This document shows positions 60,903 through 64,000 of a stretch of DNA of 64,000 bases, piece after piece (positions within the stretch are counted from its first letter, which is position 1; every line of letters starts with the position of its first letter). Position numbers and translations under genes: made by a program. The notes beneath the pieces were generated by a model, which was given only the letters and a program-made list of their open reading frames with translations, did no database searches and was not told where the DNA came from. The DNA is taken from NCBI GenBank assembly GCA_018376905.1, contig JAHAAK010000005.1:25407-89406 (forward strand). The letters are read 5' to 3'. Source of the DNA: Collinsella sp. GTDB lineage: Bacteria > Actinomycetota > Coriobacteriia > Coriobacteriales > Coriobacteriaceae.

Positions 60903-61862
60903 CTACTCCCAACGAAGCAGATAGCCACCTATATCCAGGCCGGCGCCAAATCCAACGAGGGCGATGGTGTCGCCCGCATTCAGTGCGTCGGTGCGTGCCA
61001 GACGGTCAAGCGCAAAGGGAATGCAGGCGCTCGAAATGTTGCCGGTCTCGCGCAGCGTTCGAACCACGCGCTCGTCTGGCACGCCGAGGCGCTTGACCGC
61101 CTGACTCAGGATTCGTTCGTTAGCCTGATGGAATACAAAATGGTCGATGTCTTCGACCGAAATGCCCGCATCGCCCGCAAGCTTATGGACCGTGTCGCAG
61201 ATGGCGTTGACGCCGAACTTGAACACGCGGCGGCCATTCATGGACAGCACGCTCTTGCTATCTGCGGAAGCCTTAAACGGCGAGGTGCCGACCAGACCGG
61301 GAACGTGTAACGTCTCGACGTCGGGCGCCGTCGAAAGCTCAACGGCAAGGGGGCTGTCTCCCCCAGCCCCAATCACTGCGGCGCCTGCCCCATCGCCAAA
61401 GAGCACGCAGGTGGCGCGGTCGGTCCAGTCGAGCGCGCGCGTCATCTGCTCAGCAGCAACGATAAGCACGCGCTCGGCACGACCGCGCTCGATATAGCCC
61501 TCGGCGACATCGAGCGCAAACACGAAGCCGGCACAGGCCGCCGAGACATCGAAGGCAGGGCACGCCGCTCCTAGTCGCTCAGCAACGGCACACGCCTCAG
61601 CGGGAACAAGGTGGTCACCCGTCGTCGTCGAGCAGACGATCAGATCCAGCTGGCTCGCGTCGATTCCGGACACCTGGAGTGCCCGCTCGCTCGCCGCTAC
61701 GGCAAGGTCGTCAAGTGACTCGGTGGTACAGACGTGGCGGCTCTTGATACCTGTGCGGGTAAAAATCCACTCATCCGAGGTATCGAGGAACTCAGACAGC
61801 TCGTCATTGGAAACACTGCGCTCAGGAAGCGCCGAGCCTGTTCCAAGAATCGTGAAACCCAT
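60903..61862 (-). CDS. fabH: 3-oxoacyl-ACP synthase III FabH
   Basis: 319-aa initiating condensing enzyme. Catalytic Cys in FDVSAACAGFVFAL (C110), His in VFHQANERI (~240) and Asn in TGNISSACIP (~270). Start MGFTILGTGSALPE at 61862 with an AAAGGAGG leader. It is the first gene of the fab operon, with operator candidates upstream. Confidence 0.95.
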   Translation of the reverse strand: MGFTILGTGSALPERSVSNDELSEFLDTSDEWIFTRTGIKSRHVCTTESLDDLAVAASERALQVSGIDASQLDLIVCSTTTGDHLVPAEACAVAERLGAACPAFDVSAACAGFVFALDVAEGYIERGRAERVLIVAAEQMTRALDWTDRATCVLFGDGAGAAVIGAGGDSPLAVELSTAPDVETLHVPGLVGTSPFKASADSKSVLSMNGRRVFKFGVNAICDTVHKLAGDAGISVEDIDHFVFHQANERILSQAVKRLGVPDERVVRTLRETGNISSACIPFALDRLARTDALNAGDTIALVGFGAGLDIGGYLLRWE

Positions 61863-61878
61863 CACTAGCCTCCTTTGA

Positions 61879-61945
61879 GTTGTTGACGTGTTTACATCGA
61901 CCAAGAGAGGATAGCGCATTTTAGTCGTTGTTGACGTGTTAACAT
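61879..61945. promoter_or_regulatory. Duplicated operator candidate between fabH and birA
   Basis: A 19-bp sequence is repeated directly at 61879-61897 and 61927-61945 with one difference (both contain GTTGTTGACGTGTT). Each includes an imperfect dyad TGTTGAC-GT-GTTWACA. The copies are 48 bp apart, in the 176-bp divergent gap. They are well placed to control fabH, birA or both; the regulator is not encoded here (BirA lacks an HTH). Confidence 0.6.
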
Positions 61946-62038
61946 TAAATTGTCCAAATGCGACAAAGGCTTCACATTGTGTCTATCTCTCGACACCATT
62001 ACGCGATTGCCTTATTAACTTAGGAGGTAGCAACCGTT

Positions 62039-62815
62039 ATGGATGCCAAATTAACGATAGTCGACGTAACCGGATCGACCAACGATGACCTGCTCGAAGC
62101 AGGAAAACAGGGAGCGCCGCACGGCACAGGACTTGCCGCCCGGGCTCAAACAGCAGGACGCGGCCGGCGCGGGCACAAGTGGGACTCAACCGTCGGCAAC
62201 TTATTGCTTTCGATTGTCCTGCGCCCATGCGTTAATCCTGCAAAGTTCTCTGGTCTTGCCGCCGTCAGCGGCCTAGCGGTGCTTGAAGCACTCGAAAAGC
62301 AGGGTCTTGCAAACGAGATTCGCCTTAAATGGCCCAACGACCTTGTCGCGCGAGGACGCAAGCTCGGCGGCATTCTGGTCGAGGCCGCACGCGATAACGA
62401 AGGCAAGCCCTTCGCCGTCTGCGGCATTGGCGTCAACGTAAACTACACGCCCCAAGAGGTACCCGATGGCAGTCTGGCGGCAATTGGCCTCTCGGACCTT
62501 AACGAGAGCGTTCCCACCGTCAACATGCTCCTCGATGAGGTCTATCACGCAGTTATAGACGCTGTAGATGCGTGGGCAGAGCGTCTTAACGCCATGGAAG
62601 AAGACGGCGGACCGCTCGCGCCCGTCCACGGCGAATATGTCACTCACCTCAATTGGATTGGGGAGCACGTTATCGCCCGTTCCCCTGCCGGCGACGAGCT
62701 GGCACGCGGCATCTTTAAAACCGTCGATGGCTTTGGTCGCGCGTGTATCGAAACGGAAGACGGATTTCGATCCTTCCATTTTGAGGAGGCATCGCTGCGT
62801 CCCTTGAGCGAATAG
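62039..62815 (+). CDS. birA: Biotin-protein ligase without DNA-binding domain
   Basis: 258-aa ligase that activates biotin with ATP and attaches it to the AccB lysine. Seen: VTGSTNDDLLEAG (~10-22), the adenylate-binding GRGRRGHKWDS (~40-50) and RLKWPNDLVARGRKLGG (~97-113). No N-terminal helix-turn-helix, so it is monofunctional. Preceded by TTAGGAGG. Divergent from fabH. Confidence 0.95.
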   Translation: MDAKLTIVDVTGSTNDDLLEAGKQGAPHGTGLAARAQTAGRGRRGHKWDSTVGNLLLSIVLRPCVNPAKFSGLAAVSGLAVLEALEKQGLANEIRLKWPNDLVARGRKLGGILVEAARDNEGKPFAVCGIGVNVNYTPQEVPDGSLAAIGLSDLNESVPTVNMLLDEVYHAVIDAVDAWAERLNAMEEDGGPLAPVHGEYVTHLNWIGEHVIARSPAGDELARGIFKTVDGFGRACIETEDGFRSFHFEEASLRPLSE

Positions 62816-62877
62816 GGCGCCGCAACCACCTACTCGGCAGCATTACCCCGCAGTCCAAGCCATCATTCAAAACAAAA

Positions 62878-62908
62878 GGGCCCCGCTGCCGTTACGGCAG
62901 CGGGGCCC
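62878..62908. terminator. Bidirectional terminator between birA and rpsJ
   Basis: GGGCCCCGCTGCCGT and ACGGCAGCGGGGCCC are perfect inverted arms with a very short loop; TTTTGTTTTG follows on the minus strand and TTT on the plus strand. It ends the fusA-rpsJ transcript only 23 bp after the rpsJ stop. Confidence 0.9.
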
Positions 62909-62930
62909 TTTAAGCTATGAGCGATATCGC

Positions 62931-63239
62931 TTAGAGCTTGATGTCGATGTCGACGCCAGCGGGGAGGTCGAGACGCATGAGCGAATCAACGGTGCCCGAG
63001 GTGGGGTCGAGGATGTCGATGAGGCGCTTGTGGGTGCGCATCTCGAACTGCTCACGGGAGTCCTTGTTCACGTGCGGCGAGCGGATAACCGTGTACAGGT
63101 TGCGCTCGGTGGGCAGGGGGACAGGACCGGAAACGCGAGCGCCGGTCTTCTGAGCGGTCTCAACGATAAGCTTCGCGGACTGATCGACGACCTCGTGATC
63201 ATAGCCCTTGAGGCGAATGCGGATCTTCTGGGTAGCCAA
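62931..63239 (-). CDS. rpsJ: 30S ribosomal protein S10
   Basis: S10 (102 aa), also NusE in antitermination. Start MATQKIRIRLKGYDHEVVDQ, GPVPLPTERNLYTVIRSPHV and HKRLIDILDPTSGTVDSLMR are all diagnostic. In most bacteria rpsJ starts the S10 operon next to rplC; here it is followed by a terminator and rplC lies 13.9 kb away. tuf is absent between fusA and rpsJ. Confidence 0.98.
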   Translation of the reverse strand: MATQKIRIRLKGYDHEVVDQSAKLIVETAQKTGARVSGPVPLPTERNLYTVIRSPHVNKDSREQFEMRTHKRLIDILDPTSGTVDSLMRLDLPAGVDIDIKL

Positions 63240-63299
63240 CTTAAACCTCCAAAGAGTGCGAGAGATGTTCTCGCGGATTACGTAACAGGGAGCTCGAAC

Positions 63300-64000
63300 T
63301 TAGGCGTTCTTGCTCATGACCTCGTCCACGATGGACTTGGGCGCGGGCTCATAAGAGTCGAACTGCATCGTGTAGGATGCACGGCCCTGGGTCTGGGAGC
63401 GAAGGTCGGTAGCGTAACCGAACATCTCGCCCAGCGGCACCTTGGCACGGATGAGCTTGCTGTTCTTGCGATCCTCCATGCCCTCGATCTTGCCGCGGCG
63501 ACCGGAGAGGTTGCCCATAACGTCGCCCATGTACTGCTCGGGGGTCTCAACCTCGACAGCCATGATCGGCTCGAGCAGCTGCGGATCGGACTTCTTGAGG
63601 GCGTCCTTGATAGCCATGGAACCGGCGATCTTGAAGGCGGCCTCGGAGGAGTCGACCTCGTGGTAAGAACCGTCGAACAGGGTGACCTTAACGTCGAGGA
63701 CCGGGAAGCCGGCGATAACACCGGTGTTCAGGGCCTCCTGGATGCCCTTGTCGATGGACGGGATGTACTCCTTGGGCACGACGCCGCCGACGATAGCGTT
63801 GACGAACTCGTAGCCGAAGCCCTCCTCCATCTTCTCGAGCTTGATGACGGCGTGGCCGTACTGACCGCGACCGCCGGACTGACGGACGAACTTGCCCTCA
63901 GCCTTCTCGACGTCGTGACCAGCGGTCTCGCGGTAGGCAACCTGGGGCTTACCAACGTTAGCGTCAACCTTGAACTCGCGGAGCAGACGGTCGACGATGA
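63300..64000 (-). CDS. fusA: Elongation factor G (C-terminal part)
   Basis: Visible part (~233 aa) is the C-terminal half of EF-G: domain IV (QSGGRGQYGHAVIKLEKMEE; FVNAIVGGVVPKEYIPSIDK; GSYHEVDSSEAAFKIAGSMA) and domain V (LEPIMAVEVETPEQYMGDVM; NLSGRRGKIEG). The end MQFDSYEPAPKSIVDEVMSK is typical. The GTPase domain is beyond the right edge. It precedes rpsJ by 60 bp. Confidence 0.96.
   Translation of the reverse strand, partial: IVDRLLREFKVDANVGKPQVAYRETAGHDVEKAEGKFVRQSGGRGQYGHAVIKLEKMEEGFGYEFVNAIVGGVVPKEYIPSIDKGIQEALNTGVIAGFPVLDVKVTLFDGSYHEVDSSEAAFKIAGSMAIKDALKKSDPQLLEPIMAVEVETPEQYMGDVMGNLSGRRGKIEGMEDRKNSKLIRAKVPLGEMFGYATDLRSQTQGRASYTMQFDSYEPAPKSIVDEVMSKNA

Overview
The window looks like a chromosomal segment of a Coriobacteriia gut actinobacterium, most likely Collinsella. 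Supporting this are the high GC content, a zinc-type S14, the Coriobacteriia-style surface proteins, and the pairing of an anaerobic selenium/molybdenum purine-degradation cluster with a FabK/AccDA-type fatty acid synthesis operon. The genus is inferred from gene content; no marker search was run.

The backbone is the str-S10-spc ribosomal supercluster, all on the minus strand and read right to left in canonical order: fusA (partial) and rpsJ at 62931-64000; rplC, rplD, rplW, rplB, rpsS, rplV, rpsC, rplP, rpmC, rpsQ, rplN, rplX at 43225-49013; and rplE, rpsN, rpsH, rplF, rplR, rpsE, rpmD, rplO, secY (partial) at 1-4733. Order and strand are kept, but the cluster is cut twice: between rpsJ and rplC by 13.9 kb, and between rplX and rplE by 38.5 kb. 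Each piece has its own signals: a strong terminator after rplX, a promoter candidate before rplE, a structured leader before rplC and a terminator after rpsJ. Foldback or REP-like sequences sit at three of the four junctions.

The 38.5 kb insert holds an anaerobic purine/urate degradation system in two arms. The left arm (5-15 kb) has xdhC and yqeB, yqeC, hyuA with a MocA-like nucleotidyltransferase, then ygeW, ygeY and ygeX with a DauR/YheO-type regulator. The right arm (26.5-37.4 kb) has a selenium-type xanthine dehydrogenase, a polyferredoxin, YgfK, SsnA, an NCS2 purine permease, a second DauR/YheO-type regulator and RidA. Between the arms lies an accessory island (15-26.4 kb): two unknown proteins, a sortase-anchored surface protein, another unknown protein, a DEDD exonuclease, two ATPase/nuclease-fold proteins with striking upstream DNA repeats, an AbiEi-like protein and an array of eight 62-bp hairpin repeats. 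The insert ends with a U32 peptidase, an RluA pseudouridine synthase, a DeoR regulator and a Gfo/Idh oxidoreductase.

The 13.9 kb insert holds a histidine phosphatase, a cation diffusion facilitator, an orphan PTS EIIC, and a complete type II fatty acid operon (fabH-acpP-fabK-fabD-fabG-fabF-accB-fabZ-accC-accDA) divergent from birA, with a duplicated operator candidate between fabH and birA.

The most unusual material is non-coding: the 23-bp repeat array and the 25-bp perfect palindrome in front of the two ATPase genes, the 62-bp hairpin array, a 155-bp foldback element before rplC, and a 26-nt motif shared by the rplC and rplB leaders. No transposase, integrase, rRNA, tRNA or CRISPR array was recognised.
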